From: Prochlorococcus sp. AG-436-M02
Lineage (GTDB): Bacteria > Cyanobacteriota > Cyanobacteriia > PCC-6307 > Cyanobiaceae
Assembly: GCA_003212515.1 (NCBI GenBank)
Contig: QCPL01000001.1
Span: 62,001-126,000, forward strand
Length of the DNA stretch: 64,000 nt
Direction: 5' to 3'
A program made the position numbers and the translations under genes. This document shows, in pieces, positions 30,184 through 41,645 of the stretch (the first letter of the stretch is position 1; each line of letters opens with the position of its first letter). Under the pieces are notes generated by a model, which did no database searches, was not told the origin of the DNA, and saw only the letters and a program-made list of their open reading frames with translations.

Positions 30184-30918
30184 GTGCTAAAAGAATGGAA
30201 TAAAATACCAATTTTATATTCAATGGAACCTCTAATGAGGTTACCTAAAGAAATTTTCTGTATTAAACCACACGCTTATGAGTCGATTGGGGCCCCTTAC
30301 GGCAAAGGGGCTTCTCCTTGGATGTTAAGGAAGGAAGTTATACGACGCTTGTTGCTTGCTGAGAATTACCTTAAGGAAGCTGAATCTAATCTTAGACTAG
30401 CTGTGTTTGATGCATGGCGGCCTATAAGAGTTCAGAAATTTATGTATGACTATACTATTAACCAAGAATGTTTTTCTAGGGGAATTGATCCAAGTATCCA
30501 AGAAGACTCTGTCGAGTTTATAGAGATTGTTGAACTAGTTAGTAAGTTTTGGGCATTTCCATCCTTAGAAAAGTCAATGCCTCCACCCCATAGCACTGGT
30601 GGCGCTATTGATCTAACCTTAGCTACTATTGATGGTAATGCTCTAAATATGGGCGGAGAAATAGATTCAATTGAACCAGTCTCTGCACCTGATTATTATT
30701 TAAAGAATGAGCATCTAGGTGCTCATTCTTCTGCTTGTCTTTGGCAATCAAGAAGGACTCTTCTCACAAAGGTGCTAAAACTTTCTGGATTTGTTCAGCA
30801 TCCAAATGAATGGTGGCATTTCAGCTATGGCGACCAACTCTGGGCTTGGTCTACTAACGCTAAAGCAGGACTTTATGGAGCAGTGGATGACTCTGATAGT
30901 AATTTCATTACTGTTTGA
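30184..30918 (+). CDS. D-alanyl-D-alanine dipeptidase (VanX/M15D family)
   Basis: LAVFDAWRPIRVQKFMYDY; HSTGGAIDLTL; NEWWHFSYGDQLWA. Confidence 0.88.
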   Translation: MLKEWNKIPILYSMEPLMRLPKEIFCIKPHAYESIGAPYGKGASPWMLRKEVIRRLLLAENYLKEAESNLRLAVFDAWRPIRVQKFMYDYTINQECFSRGIDPSIQEDSVEFIEIVELVSKFWAFPSLEKSMPPPHSTGGAIDLTLATIDGNALNMGGEIDSIEPVSAPDYYLKNEHLGAHSSACLWQSRRTLLTKVLKLSGFVQHPNEWWHFSYGDQLWAWSTNAKAGLYGAVDDSDSNFITV

Positions 30919-32666
30919 TCGTTTAAACTGAAAATGTAGTCGCCAAAACTTTTGGTGTGATTCGTGTCCCTCCAGTTAATAAATAAAGGCTTAAGTGTTT
31001 CTTCAAGGTGATCAATATGTATTTTTTGAAGGAATGGTTTTGCCAATCTTTGCAGATCTGGACTGCCACCTAGCCAAAGTTGATATTGATTAGCACCACT
31101 ACCTACTAATGCTAATTCTGCCATGTATGGTCTTGCACAGCCATTAGGACAGCCTGTCATTCTTAGCAATATTGGTTTTTTTATTTCAAGTGATTTTAGT
31201 TGAGTTTCTATTCGTTTAATTACTCTAGGAAGAAATCTTTCTGCTTCCGTAATAGCTAGGCCACATAATGGTAAAGCTGGACAGGCTATAGCATGCCTTG
31301 CAATACTAATATCCGATGGAGGGGCTTCTATTCCGATTTCCATAAGCTCTTTTTTGATGGAAGAGCGTTGGTAATTTCCTATATTGCATAGTAAAAGATC
31401 TTGATTTGGTGTTAACCGTATCTCCAGCTGGAACTTTTCAACAAGGTATCTTATTTTTTCTTTTGTCACCCCTGATAGACGTCCTGACATTAGAGGTATG
31501 CCGACAAACCATAGCCCTTTGGATTGCTTGTTCCAGCCAAGATAATCCTTTAACTTTGCTGGAGGCTCAGGATAAGGCTCTTCAATTTTATTCTTGAAGT
31601 ATTTTGATGTAAGTGTCTTTTTGAACCATTGGATTCCTTTCATATGAAGTAAATATTTCATGCGAGCATTTTTTCTTAATTTTCTATTTCCGTAATCCCT
31701 TTGAAGGGCAAGTATTGATTGAACTAAATCAAAAATATCTGATTTACGAACATAACCTAGGAGGTCAGCAGTTCTAGCGAAAGTCGTATCGCTATTATGC
31801 ATCCTTCCCATGCCTCCACCTACGTAGACATTGCAACCTTTTATGTCACCATTCTTCTTTGTGAAAACTACAAGGCCAATATCATGAGTTAGAAGATCAA
31901 CAGAATTATCTCCAGGTACTGTGACGGCACATTTGAATTTTCTAGGTAGGTAAGTTTCTCCATAAAGTGGTTCTTTAGAATTGCCGCTAAAAACACCTTG
32001 CTTAAGTTGTGACTTTCTAACATTCTTAATTTTTTTTGAATAAGAAATTTTATAGGATAAATTTCCGTCTGCCCAGAGCTCTAGATAGGTATTTTCTGCA
32101 GCAACAGGAGTCAGTAAATCTGCAATTCCATGAGCTAATTCTCTTGCAGCAGGGTAACCATCGTTTCTATAAGGTGCAGCGGGTGCCATTACATTCCTAT
32201 TTATGTCCCCACAAGCAGCAAGTGTTGACCCCATGGAAGTAATGATTTTATTTATGACTTCTTGTAGATTTTCTTTCTTTATCCCGTGCATTTGAAATGC
32301 CTGCCGTGTTGTAGCTCTCAGTGTTTTGTTGCCAAGTCGATTTGATAATTCATCCAAAGCAATGAATAAAGGGGCTGGGATGTATCCTGCAGGACTTCGA
32401 AGACGAAGCATCATCTGCCAATCTTTGTCAGAACCTTTCTGTCGGTTTTCTCTATTATCTTGTTGGTAACTCCCGTGGAACTTCAGTAGCTGTACAGCAT
32501 CATTGGAAAAATTATTTGACCCGTTCTTAAGCTCTGATACAAGTGGATTTGCTAAGAAATTACTATCAGCTTTAAATTGTTCAAATTTAGAGCGATCCTG
32601 TCCATTGAAAACACATGGGTAAAGATTTTCATCATCATTATTTAGTTTTGTTCCTTCTGTTTTCAC
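30873..32666 (-). CDS. sir: Ferredoxin-dependent sulfite reductase
   Basis: LRATTRQAFQMHGI; ACGDINRNVMAPAAPYR; TGCPNGCARPYMAELALVG siroheme/4Fe-4S motifs. Confidence 0.93.
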   Translation of the reverse strand: MKTEGTKLNNDDENLYPCVFNGQDRSKFEQFKADSNFLANPLVSELKNGSNNFSNDAVQLLKFHGSYQQDNRENRQKGSDKDWQMMLRLRSPAGYIPAPLFIALDELSNRLGNKTLRATTRQAFQMHGIKKENLQEVINKIITSMGSTLAACGDINRNVMAPAAPYRNDGYPAARELAHGIADLLTPVAAENTYLELWADGNLSYKISYSKKIKNVRKSQLKQGVFSGNSKEPLYGETYLPRKFKCAVTVPGDNSVDLLTHDIGLVVFTKKNGDIKGCNVYVGGGMGRMHNSDTTFARTADLLGYVRKSDIFDLVQSILALQRDYGNRKLRKNARMKYLLHMKGIQWFKKTLTSKYFKNKIEEPYPEPPAKLKDYLGWNKQSKGLWFVGIPLMSGRLSGVTKEKIRYLVEKFQLEIRLTPNQDLLLCNIGNYQRSSIKKELMEIGIEAPPSDISIARHAIACPALPLCGLAITEAERFLPRVIKRIETQLKSLEIKKPILLRMTGCPNGCARPYMAELALVGSGANQYQLWLGGSPDLQRLAKPFLQKIHIDHLEETLKPLFINWRDTNHTKSFGDYIFSLNDQTVMKLLSESSTAP

Positions 32667-32755
32667 GAATTAGTTTTTTTTGACCACCGTATATAAAGCA
32701 ATCATACTTTTTAATTGTATGTTCAATAAAGTATTAAGGAACATTTTTTATTTTT

Positions 32756-34927
32756 GTGTCTAACTTTTTACTTGAGATTGGGACGGAGGAACTCCCTGCG
32801 GATTTTGCTCGATTAGTTACTTCTCAGTTAGAGCAATTAGTGCGAAATGATCTTAAGGAGTACAGAATTGGATTTGAAGATGTTTTTTGCTCAAGTACAC
32901 CTAGACGAATATTTGTAATTATTAATTCATTAGCAGATTCTTCAGAAGACCTTATTGAAGAACGAAAAGGTCCCCCAGCCTTAAAAGCATTTGAAAATGG
33001 TAAACCAACTCAAACTGCTAATGGATTTGCTAAAAGATATGGTCTTTCTGTAGATGCTTTGGAGGTAAGGAATACTCCAAAAGGAGAATTCGTCTTTGGA
33101 AGAATCTTTATAAAGGGTGAGTCTTCTGAGAATTTAATAGTTGGATTGATCCCTAAATGGATTAATAATATTCAAGGTAGACGATTTATGCGTTGGGGAG
33201 AAGGGGACTTAAGATTCTCACGACCTATTAGGTGGATCCTTGCACTTTTAGATGACAAGGAGATTAAATTTACGTTTTCTCAAGCTGATCCACCAGTTAT
33301 CTCTTCTCGTTTAAGCAGAGGACATAGGCTCTATGAGAAAGAGGTTTTTGTTGAGGCCACTGATTCGTATGTTGAAACGTTGCGAGGCGCAGGGGTTATG
33401 GTTAGCCGGCAAGAGAGATTTTCTTTAATTAAAAACTTGGTAAGTAAAGCCTCAGAAGATATGAATGCTAAAGCTGCTTTAACAAATGATTTGTTAAACG
33501 AATTAACTGATTTAGTTGAGGCTCCCACTTTACTGATAGGTGAATTTCAGAAATCCTTTTTAGGTCTTCCAGCTGAAGTTCTTAGTACAGTTATGCAAGT
33601 TCATCAAAGATATATTCCACTTTATCTCAATGATGTTTCGATTGATCCTCTTTCATTAGATGCGAATGAGATCCTTTTGCCTCGTTTCATTTGTATATGT
33701 AATGGACTATCTAAGCCAAATAAATTAATCAGAGAAGGAAATGAAAAAGTACTGAGAGCTAGATTTTCAGATGCGGAATTTTTTATTAATGCCGATAGAT
33801 CTTGTGAAAGCTCAATAAGAAGAGGAAAATTGAGCAAAGTAACTTTTGCTGATGGCCTTGGAACATTATTTGACAGGGTTCTACGAATTGAATGGCTCGC
33901 TGAAACCTTTCTAGATCACTTTTCTGGGAATAACTCAGAGTCTGACTCTAAAGCTTTGAAGAGAGCGGCTTATTTTTGCAAGCATGATCTTGTTAGTCAA
34001 ATGGTTGGAGAATTCCCAGAACTTCAAGGAATCATGGGAGCAAAATATCTTCTTGCTGAAGGGGAATCTAGAGACGTTTCTTTAGCAGTTCTTGAGCAAT
34101 ACTTGCCTCGAGGCCAGGGAAGTGACTTGCCTAAATCATTTGCTGGGTCAGCACTTGCTTTGGTTGATAGATTGGAACTGTTGTTAAGCATATTTGCTAA
34201 AGGTGAAAGACCCAGCGGATCTTCTGATCCTTATGCCTTGCGAAGAGCTGCTAACGGTGTATTGAATATTATTTGGGATCAAGAATGGAATGTAAATCTA
34301 TTCAATTTACTTTTTTGCTCTATTAAGCATTGGAATAAGATTTTAGGTTCATTAAATATTAATTCTGATTTGCTTCTAAATGATCTACTGGATTTCTTTC
34401 ATCAGAGAATTACGAGTCTGCTCGAGGAATTAGGATTCGACATAGATATTGTGCAATCTGTGGCAGGAGAGACAATTTGTAAAAAACGTCTTTTATATGA
34501 TCCAACAGATGTTTTTATAAGAGCGTCGTTGATAAATGAAATGCGTAAAAGCAATAGATTACTTGCTATTCATTCCGTAGTTAATAGGGCATCAAGCTTA
34601 GCTGAGAAAAATGATTTACCTTCTCATATACTTAGTGCTTTAGAGGTAGTAGATTCAAATTTATTTGAAAAGAATAGTGAGCATAGAATGCTTGATGTGG
34701 TTAATTCACTTGAGCCAATAGCAAAAAGCAACTCTTCTGATCGTTATAGCAAACTTGTTGATGGTCTAGTTGATGGAGCAGAAGCTTTATCTAACTTTTT
34801 TGATGGAGAAGATAGTGTCATGGTGATGACTGATAATGAAAGCATTCGGAAAAACAGACTAAACTTATTGTCAGTATTGAGAAATCAGGCCCACCTAATT
34901 GCAGATTTCAAACTTCTAGTCAACTGA
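32756..34927 (+). CDS. glyS: Glycyl-tRNA synthetase beta subunit (GTG start)
   Basis: FLLEIGTEELPADFA; RFMRWGEGDLRFSRPIRWILALLD; GERPSGSSDPYALRRAANGVL. Confidence 0.97.
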   Translation: MSNFLLEIGTEELPADFARLVTSQLEQLVRNDLKEYRIGFEDVFCSSTPRRIFVIINSLADSSEDLIEERKGPPALKAFENGKPTQTANGFAKRYGLSVDALEVRNTPKGEFVFGRIFIKGESSENLIVGLIPKWINNIQGRRFMRWGEGDLRFSRPIRWILALLDDKEIKFTFSQADPPVISSRLSRGHRLYEKEVFVEATDSYVETLRGAGVMVSRQERFSLIKNLVSKASEDMNAKAALTNDLLNELTDLVEAPTLLIGEFQKSFLGLPAEVLSTVMQVHQRYIPLYLNDVSIDPLSLDANEILLPRFICICNGLSKPNKLIREGNEKVLRARFSDAEFFINADRSCESSIRRGKLSKVTFADGLGTLFDRVLRIEWLAETFLDHFSGNNSESDSKALKRAAYFCKHDLVSQMVGEFPELQGIMGAKYLLAEGESRDVSLAVLEQYLPRGQGSDLPKSFAGSALALVDRLELLLSIFAKGERPSGSSDPYALRRAANGVLNIIWDQEWNVNLFNLLFCSIKHWNKILGSLNINSDLLLNDLLDFFHQRITSLLEELGFDIDIVQSVAGETICKKRLLYDPTDVFIRASLINEMRKSNRLLAIHSVVNRASSLAEKNDLPSHILSALEVVDSNLFEKNSEHRMLDVVNSLEPIAKSNSSDRYSKLVDGLVDGAEALSNFFDGEDSVMVMTDNESIRKNRLNLLSVLRNQAHLIADFKLLVN

Positions 34928-34964
34928 AATTAATTTATAATGAACGTAACTATTTCAGCTTTAC

Positions 34965-36311
34965 TTATTGCTTTGTCTTTTTATTCCCTACCTTAATTCC
35001 ACCTTTAATAGTACTTACGGCAAGCATTTTGTTTACTTCTTCATCTTCTCTAACAGTGCTAGGGACTGGTTTATAAGTTTTAGGTGCAAGTGCTCTTCCC
35101 CTTAGAACAGAGCCAAGTGTCATGAATGTGAGTTTAAGTTGTTGCAAAGGTTTCATTGCAACAACTGTTTTGTATAGATAGCTATCAAAAGTTAGACGTT
35201 GAACGTCAATGTCATCACACATTTCTACAAATGCCTCACGGGCTCCATCATTTGAATAGAAAATATTTTGAAGAATTTCAAGAACCTTGTAAGTTGCACC
35301 ATATTTCTTATCCCATTTCTTTATGTATTTCTTAAGATCCCCTTCTGATGGGACCTTGGCGCCACCTTGACTAGCACTGACTATTTCCTCTGCGCACATA
35401 CGCCCACTTTTCGCTGCGAAATAAATACCTTCTCCTGAGCTCTTTGTGACGTAACCAGCGGCATCACCTACTAAGGCCATTCTACCTACAACACGCCTTG
35501 GCCTGGGGTGTTCGGGAATTGGATGAGCTTCTACTTTTATGACTTCACCATTTACAAGACGCTTCTTAGCTCGTTCTCTGACCCCTTCCTGAAGATCTTT
35601 TATAAGAGATTGATTCTTTTGCATTGTTCCTGTCCCAACTGCCACGTGGTCATATTTAGGGAACACCCATCCATAAAAATCAGGTGAGACATCAGTACCT
35701 ACATACATTTCTGCTAGGTCTTGGTAATATCCCATCTCTTTTTCTGGAAGTTTTATTCTTTCTTGAAAAGCAATTGCAACGTTGTAATCACCAGCATCCA
35801 TTGCTTTTGCAACTCTACTATTTGCTCCATCAGCACCAATGATTAAATCAACTTCTAATGTTTTCGCTTCTCCTTTTGATTCTCCGCTAGAGAAATCTGA
35901 ATAACTAAGCTTATAAGGCCCCTGCCTATTTGACCCTGTATCAATTTTGGTTACTAGTCCATTAATTAAATTCGCACCTAATTCAGCGGCTCTATCTCTC
36001 ATAAATGCGTCCATGACTTCCCTCCTACACATTCCTATATATTCGTTCTCAGTTTTCCCATAAACTTTATCTAGACTGATATCTACTTCTCTGTTAGAAG
36101 GTGAAATCATTCGCATGTTTCTAACTTTCCTGTCAATAATTGAGTCAGGGAGATCAAATTCGGAGACCATGCATAATGGAATTGCACCTCCACAAGGCTT
36201 GGCATTATCAAGCTTCCTTTCGAAAATCCAAGTCTTGATACCTGCTTTTGCAAGGATTTCAGCTGCACAGGAACCACTTGGGCCTCCACCGATCACTGCA
36301 ACACGCAACAT
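34965..36311 (-). CDS. chlP: Geranylgeranyl reductase
   Basis: VAVIGGGPSGSCAAEILAKAGI; KPCGGAIPLCMVSEFDLP; VGDAAGYVTKSSGEGIYFAAKSGRM. Confidence 0.95.
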   Translation of the reverse strand: MLRVAVIGGGPSGSCAAEILAKAGIKTWIFERKLDNAKPCGGAIPLCMVSEFDLPDSIIDRKVRNMRMISPSNREVDISLDKVYGKTENEYIGMCRREVMDAFMRDRAAELGANLINGLVTKIDTGSNRQGPYKLSYSDFSSGESKGEAKTLEVDLIIGADGANSRVAKAMDAGDYNVAIAFQERIKLPEKEMGYYQDLAEMYVGTDVSPDFYGWVFPKYDHVAVGTGTMQKNQSLIKDLQEGVRERAKKRLVNGEVIKVEAHPIPEHPRPRRVVGRMALVGDAAGYVTKSSGEGIYFAAKSGRMCAEEIVSASQGGAKVPSEGDLKKYIKKWDKKYGATYKVLEILQNIFYSNDGAREAFVEMCDDIDVQRLTFDSYLYKTVVAMKPLQQLKLTFMTLGSVLRGRALAPKTYKPVPSTVREDEEVNKMLAVSTIKGGIKVGNKKTKQ

Positions 36312-36423
36312 CTTTTGTACAAGTTTTAATATTCTTATTTTAAAACCTACATCAATAAGATTTACTCTATGAACTAGTTAGCTAAGACCGTTACGATCGA
36401 AATAAGATTCGGGTTTTTATTTT

Positions 36424-37182
36424 GTGAAAAGAGCAGAACGCTCTGGACCTAATAATAATGGCGAGATCCCACTCGCAAGAAGGTTTAAACCTGTTAGAGG
36501 TGCTTTTTCCTCCAACTTTAGGTATCTATTTTTCGGATCAATTTTCTTAACCTTAATTTCATTTTTTATTACTATTACATCCAATTCATTTCAACGATTT
36601 TCAATTGCCGCGAGACAAAAACAACTAAATTCTTTGATTTCACCTGACGGACTTTTATTGGGTCATTTCCCTTACCCTGAAGCCACTGATAGTGAACTTG
36701 TTTTAGCTTACCCAGGGTTAAGACTCCATCGAGATGCTTTTATAGCTTTGAGAGATATGAGGGCAGCTGCTGCATACGATGGGATTAGTTTGGTCTTGTT
36801 AAGCGGCTATCGATCTATATCTCTTCAGGAAGAGATTTTTTATACAAATAAATCACTCCGAAATCAGATTGCCATTGAAAGAGCCAAGGTCTCAGCACCA
36901 CCTGGTTATTCAGAGCACAGCACTGGCTATGCTATCGACCTTGGTGATGCAACTATGAGAGAAACAGATTTCGAAGTAACTTTTGAAGGGACACCTGCCT
37001 TTAAATGGCTAAAAAGAAATGCAGCAAAATTTCACTTTGTACTTTCATTCCCTAGGGGAAATTCTCAAGGTGTAAGTTATGAGCCTTGGCATTGGCGTTT
37101 TGAAGGAACAGTTGATGCTTTAAGGAAATTCGAACCTGCCAATAAGAGGCTCCGTTTAGAAAGAAACTCTAAAAGTAAGTAG
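36424..37182 (+). CDS. D-alanyl-D-alanine carboxypeptidase, VanY/M15B family, membrane anchored
   Basis: N-terminal TM; LLSGYRSISLQEEIFY; PPGYSEHSTGYAIDLGD; YEPWHWRFEG. Confidence 0.92.
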   Translation: MKRAERSGPNNNGEIPLARRFKPVRGAFSSNFRYLFFGSIFLTLISFFITITSNSFQRFSIAARQKQLNSLISPDGLLLGHFPYPEATDSELVLAYPGLRLHRDAFIALRDMRAAAAYDGISLVLLSGYRSISLQEEIFYTNKSLRNQIAIERAKVSAPPGYSEHSTGYAIDLGDATMRETDFEVTFEGTPAFKWLKRNAAKFHFVLSFPRGNSQGVSYEPWHWRFEGTVDALRKFEPANKRLRLERNSKSK

Positions 37183-37269
37183 TTTTTTTTGTCTGAAGTT
37201 ACTCAAATTGAGATATCCTTCAATCTCTATGCTTTTCAGCTCTTAATTATTTTCAGAGCTAGTTCTTAA

Positions 37270-39072
37270 ATGATTTCTAATAAACAAGCTCTTCGTAATA
37301 TCGCAATCGTTGCTCATGTTGATCATGGAAAAACAACGCTTGTAGATGCTCTCTTAAGTCAATCGGGAATATTTAGAGATAATGAAGCAGTCCCAACATG
37401 TGTAATGGACTCTAATGACCTAGAAAGAGAACGAGGAATCACAATCCTTTCAAAAAATACAGCTGTTATTTATAATGAAACGAGAATAAACATAGTTGAT
37501 ACTCCTGGGCACGCAGACTTTGGAGGAGAGGTTGAGAGAGTTCTAGGAATGGTTGATGGTTGCTTGTTGATTGTTGATGCTAACGAGGGCCCTATGCCAC
37601 AAACACGTTTTGTGCTTAAGAAGGCTCTTGAACAAGGTCTCAGGCCCATTGTTTTTGTTAATAAGATTGATAGAGCAAGAGTTGATCCTGAGACTGCTGT
37701 TGATAAGGTTTTAGATCTTTTTATTGAACTTGGTGCTGATGATGATCAATGTGACTTTCCTTATTTATTTGGAAGTGGAATAGGTGGCTACGCAAAGCCT
37801 GATATGGCAACCGAAAGTGAAAATATGAAGCCACTTTTTGATGCAATTATTCGACATGTACCGCCACCTATTGGTGACCAGGATAAACCTTTGCAACTTC
37901 AAATTACTTCTTTAGACTATTCAGATTTCCTTGGCCGGATTATTATTGGGAGAGTTCATAATGGTGTTATTAGAAGTGGTCAAAGAGCTTCTCTTATCAA
38001 GGAGAATGGCAAGTTAAAACAAGGAAGAATATCTAAGCTTATGGGCTTTGAGGGATTACAAAGAATTGAAATAAATGAAGCATATGCTGGAAATATTGTT
38101 GCAGTCGCAGGATTTGATGATGTAAATATTGGAGAGACAATAGCTTGTCCTGATGAGCCTCATGCTCTTCCTTTAATTAAAGTAGATGAACCAACTTTAC
38201 AGATGACATTTGTAGTAAATGATTCACCCTTTGCAGGAAAAGAAGGAAAGTTTGTAACAAGCAGGCAATTAAGAGAAAGATTATTTAAAGAACTTCTTAC
38301 CAATGTGGCTCTCAGGGTCGATGAGACTGACTCGCCAGATAAATTTGCTGTTTGTGGAAGAGGTGAACTTCACCTAGGAATTTTGATTGAGACAATGAGG
38401 AGAGAGGGGTATGAGTTCCAAGTCTCTCAGCCTCAGGTTATTTTTAGAACAATTGATGGTATTAACTGCGAACCAGTTGAAACGTTAGTACTTGATGTTC
38501 CGGAAGAATCAGTAGGAACATGCATTGAGAGACTTGGAACTAGAAGAAGCGAAATGCAAAATATGGTTAATACAAATGATGGAAGAACTCAGTTAGAGTT
38601 TTTAATTCCATCTAGAGGCTTAATTGGTTTCCGAGGTGAATTTATTCGTGCTACAAGAGGAGAAGGTATTATGAGTCATTCGTTTTTTGAATATAGATCT
38701 GTGATGGGAGAATTTGAGTCAAGAAGAAATGGTGTTTTGATTTCCTTTGAAGAGGGAGTGTCAACGTTCTATTCTCTTAAGAATGCAGAAGATAGGGGGC
38801 AGTTTTTTATAAATCCAGGAACAAAAGTTTATAAAGGAATGATTATTGGGGAGCATAATCGGCCTCAAGACTTGGAGATAAATATATGTAAATCAAAACA
38901 ACTAACTAATATGAGATCAGCAGGTGCAGAGGAACTTGACAGTCTGCAATCTCCTATAGATATTACTTTAGAAAGGGCTCTCGAATATATTGGACCCGGC
39001 GAAATGCTTGAAGTTACCCCTGAGTCAATTAGACTAAGAAAGATTCCTATTAAGAAGAATCTTAATCGTTAG
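37270..39072 (+). CDS. typA: Translational GTPase TypA/BipA
   Basis: [52 protein letters not shown]. Confidence 0.97.
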   Translation: MISNKQALRNIAIVAHVDHGKTTLVDALLSQSGIFRDNEAVPTCVMDSNDLERERGITILSKNTAVIYNETRINIVDTPGHADFGGEVERVLGMVDGCLLIVDANEGPMPQTRFVLKKALEQGLRPIVFVNKIDRARVDPETAVDKVLDLFIELGADDDQCDFPYLFGSGIGGYAKPDMATESENMKPLFDAIIRHVPPPIGDQDKPLQLQITSLDYSDFLGRIIIGRVHNGVIRSGQRASLIKENGKLKQGRISKLMGFEGLQRIEINEAYAGNIVAVAGFDDVNIGETIACPDEPHALPLIKVDEPTLQMTFVVNDSPFAGKEGKFVTSRQLRERLFKELLTNVALRVDETDSPDKFAVCGRGELHLGILIETMRREGYEFQVSQPQVIFRTIDGINCEPVETLVLDVPEESVGTCIERLGTRRSEMQNMVNTNDGRTQLEFLIPSRGLIGFRGEFIRATRGEGIMSHSFFEYRSVMGEFESRRNGVLISFEEGVSTFYSLKNAEDRGQFFINPGTKVYKGMIIGEHNRPQDLEINICKSKQLTNMRSAGAEELDSLQSPIDITLERALEYIGPGEMLEVTPESIRLRKIPIKKNLNR

Positions 39073-39078
39073 TCTTTA

Positions 39079-39471
39079 ATGGAAGACTTTATTCCTTTCT
39101 CTGACGAAGACACCTCATTTCAATATGCAATTGATTTATTTAATAATCAAGAATGGTACGTTGCTCATGACGAGTTTGAATCTATTTGGCACAAAACTGA
39201 TGGTATGGAAAGAATAACTATTCAAGCTATTTTACAAATAGCTGTTGCTCAGGTTCATCTTTCGAATTCTAATTTTAAAGGAGCTACTATATTATATGGA
39301 GAAGGATTAGGCAGGCTTTTAAATAATAAAGTTCCAGACTTAGGATTGGATCTTCGGAAATTTATTAAGACGTTAGAAAAAAGACTAGTTATTCTTCAGG
39401 ATGGTGGAGATTTGACAGTTACTAGTGTTCCAAAACTTGTTAAAAGGTCATTAGATTCAAGCCTAAGTTAA
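39079..39471 (+). CDS. DUF309 family protein
   Basis: AIDLFNNQEWYVAHDEFESIWHKTDGMERITIQAILQIAVAQVHLSN. Confidence 0.85.
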   Translation: MEDFIPFSDEDTSFQYAIDLFNNQEWYVAHDEFESIWHKTDGMERITIQAILQIAVAQVHLSNSNFKGATILYGEGLGRLLNNKVPDLGLDLRKFIKTLEKRLVILQDGGDLTVTSVPKLVKRSLDSSLS

Positions 39472-39708
39472 TTAGTTAGAAATTCTAACTTACATGATTT
39501 TTAATTTACAATTATAATATCTATGATAAATCTTGTTTATAATACTTTAAAAGAGATATTTTTAGTATTAAATTGGTATTAATTAGTTATACTGAAGATA
39601 GTTTGATCAGACTTCTTGATTTCTCGATCTGTTTCTGTCTTAACTAGATGAAAAACTTATGATCAAAATATATACCATCAAAATTGTTAATTCTATATTC
39701 GGCTAGTT

Positions 39709-40437
39709 ATGAGTCTTATCCTTGATCAAGTCTCATTATCGATTCAAGGTAAAAACCTTGTTGATCAGATTAGTCTTGAAGTGAATCCAGGAGAAGTAGT
39801 AGGACTTCTTGGACCTAATGGTGCTGGAAAAACAACAACCTTTAATTTAGCAATTGGCCAATTGGCTGCTGAATCAGGTCGGGTGGTCCTCGATAATCGC
39901 TTAGTCACAGAATTATCTATGACTTATCGAGCTCGATTGGGCATTGGATATCTTCCTCAAGAAGCCAGTGTTTTTAGAAGCCTTACTGTTGCTGAAAATC
40001 TGGATATTGCACTTTCTCAGGCTTTCTCAAATTCTGCTCATAGAAGAATAAGACGAGAGAAACTGATAAATGAGTTCAATTTAAATTCTTTTTTAGATAG
40101 AGTTGGTTATAAGCTTTCTGGTGGCGAAAGACGACGTTGCGAAGTTGCAAGAGCTTTGGCATTAGGAAGAAAGGGACCTAATTACTTTCTCTTAGACGAG
40201 CCTTTTGCTGGAGTAGATCCTAAGGCAGTTGTTGATCTGCAGAATCTTATACAGAAGTTGCGTATGGATGGAATGGGGATTTTGATAACTGATCATAATG
40301 TGCGAGAAACGCTGGCAATAACAGATCGTTCATATATTCTTAGCAATGGAAAAATTCTTGCTTCAGGTAATTCTGCACAGATTTCCAAAAATCCTTTAGT
40401 TAAAACACATTACTTAGGAGAGGGATTTCAGCTTTGA
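39709..40437 (+). CDS. lptB: LPS export ABC transporter ATP-binding protein (LptB-like)
   Basis: GLLGPNGAGKTTTFNLAIGQLAAESGRV; LSGGERRRCEVARALA; DEPFAGVDP; followed by a YjgP/YjgQ permease. Confidence 0.9.
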   Translation: MSLILDQVSLSIQGKNLVDQISLEVNPGEVVGLLGPNGAGKTTTFNLAIGQLAAESGRVVLDNRLVTELSMTYRARLGIGYLPQEASVFRSLTVAENLDIALSQAFSNSAHRRIRREKLINEFNLNSFLDRVGYKLSGGERRRCEVARALALGRKGPNYFLLDEPFAGVDPKAVVDLQNLIQKLRMDGMGILITDHNVRETLAITDRSYILSNGKILASGNSAQISKNPLVKTHYLGEGFQL

Positions 40438-41645
40438 CTGTCTTTGCTCGCTACAAATTTATTTCTACTAATTCATTCTTAAGAAAGTTGCAAAAGTTTC
40501 TCTCTTCTAGATGGAGAGCTATCCCTCTTCTTGATAGATGGCTTTTAAAAGAGCTTTTGCCTACTTTCCTTTTTACAGTTTCTGCTTTCACAGTTGTATC
40601 TCTTTCAGTGGGGGTAATGTTTGACTTGGTAAGAAAGATAGTTGAATCTGGTCTTTCTTTGAGATTTGCAATACAAATATTCCTTCTTAAATTACCTGGC
40701 TTTCTCGTTCTTTCTTTCCCTATGGCAATTCTTATGGCAACTTTGCTAACTTTCAGCAGGTTGTCCTCTAATAGTGAAATAAAAGCCCTAAAAAGTCTTG
40801 GAATTTCAACTAAGCGCACAATAGTTTCATCATTATTATTTGGACTTCTTATGACATCAATTACATTTATATTTAATGATATAATTGTTCCATCATCTAA
40901 TAAAAGTGCTGATGCGGTTTTAAGAAAGGGTTTAGGTGTATCAATGCAATCTGATTATGTAGAGGATATAATCTATTCACGTTCTGGGAAGATAAGTGAT
41001 CCTAATTCTAATAAAGAAATTGATGGGATGACACATCTTTTTTATGCAAAGCAATTTCAGAATAGAAAAATGGTTGATGTGACAGTCCTAGATTTTTCAC
41101 GTCTTGGTTATAAGCAAGTACTTGTTGCTAAAAATGCACTTTGGAATGAAAAAGATACAAATTGGGAGTTCTCTGATGGTGAGATATTAACAATGTCTCC
41201 AGATGGTGGATCGACTTCTATTACCTTCGAAAATTATATATATCCTTTAGATTCTGGACTTAAGAAGTTGGCAGATTTACCTAAAGATCCAAGTTATATG
41301 ACACTTTCAGATGCATTTAAGGCTAAAAAGCTATATAAGATCTCAGGAAACACTAAAGAGGAAAGAAGGCTAAAAGTGCGTATTCAAGAAAAATTTACAT
41401 TACCAATAGCTTGCCTGGTGTTTAGTTTGATAGGAAGCTCCCTTGCGTGTACATCAAACACAAGGACAAGTCAAAGTAAGGGTTTTACTCTAAGCATAGT
41501 TCTTATTCTACTTTATTATATATTGAGTTTTATTTTTAGTTCATTAGGCGTCTCAGGATCTATTAATCCTTTAATAGCAGCATGGTTCCCTGTCTTTATT
41601 TCCCTCTCTGGTGGAACGTATTTATTAAATAAGGCGGACAATTAA
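40434..41645 (+). CDS. LptF/LptG (YjgP/YjgQ) family permease
   Basis: LLDRWLLKELLPTFLFTVSAFTVVSLSVGVMFDLVRKIVESGL; C-terminal RIQEKFTLPIACLVFSLIGSSLA. Confidence 0.9.
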   Translation: MTVFARYKFISTNSFLRKLQKFLSSRWRAIPLLDRWLLKELLPTFLFTVSAFTVVSLSVGVMFDLVRKIVESGLSLRFAIQIFLLKLPGFLVLSFPMAILMATLLTFSRLSSNSEIKALKSLGISTKRTIVSSLLFGLLMTSITFIFNDIIVPSSNKSADAVLRKGLGVSMQSDYVEDIIYSRSGKISDPNSNKEIDGMTHLFYAKQFQNRKMVDVTVLDFSRLGYKQVLVAKNALWNEKDTNWEFSDGEILTMSPDGGSTSITFENYIYPLDSGLKKLADLPKDPSYMTLSDAFKAKKLYKISGNTKEERRLKVRIQEKFTLPIACLVFSLIGSSLACTSNTRTSQSKGFTLSIVLILLYYILSFIFSSLGVSGSINPLIAAWFPVFISLSGGTYLLNKADN

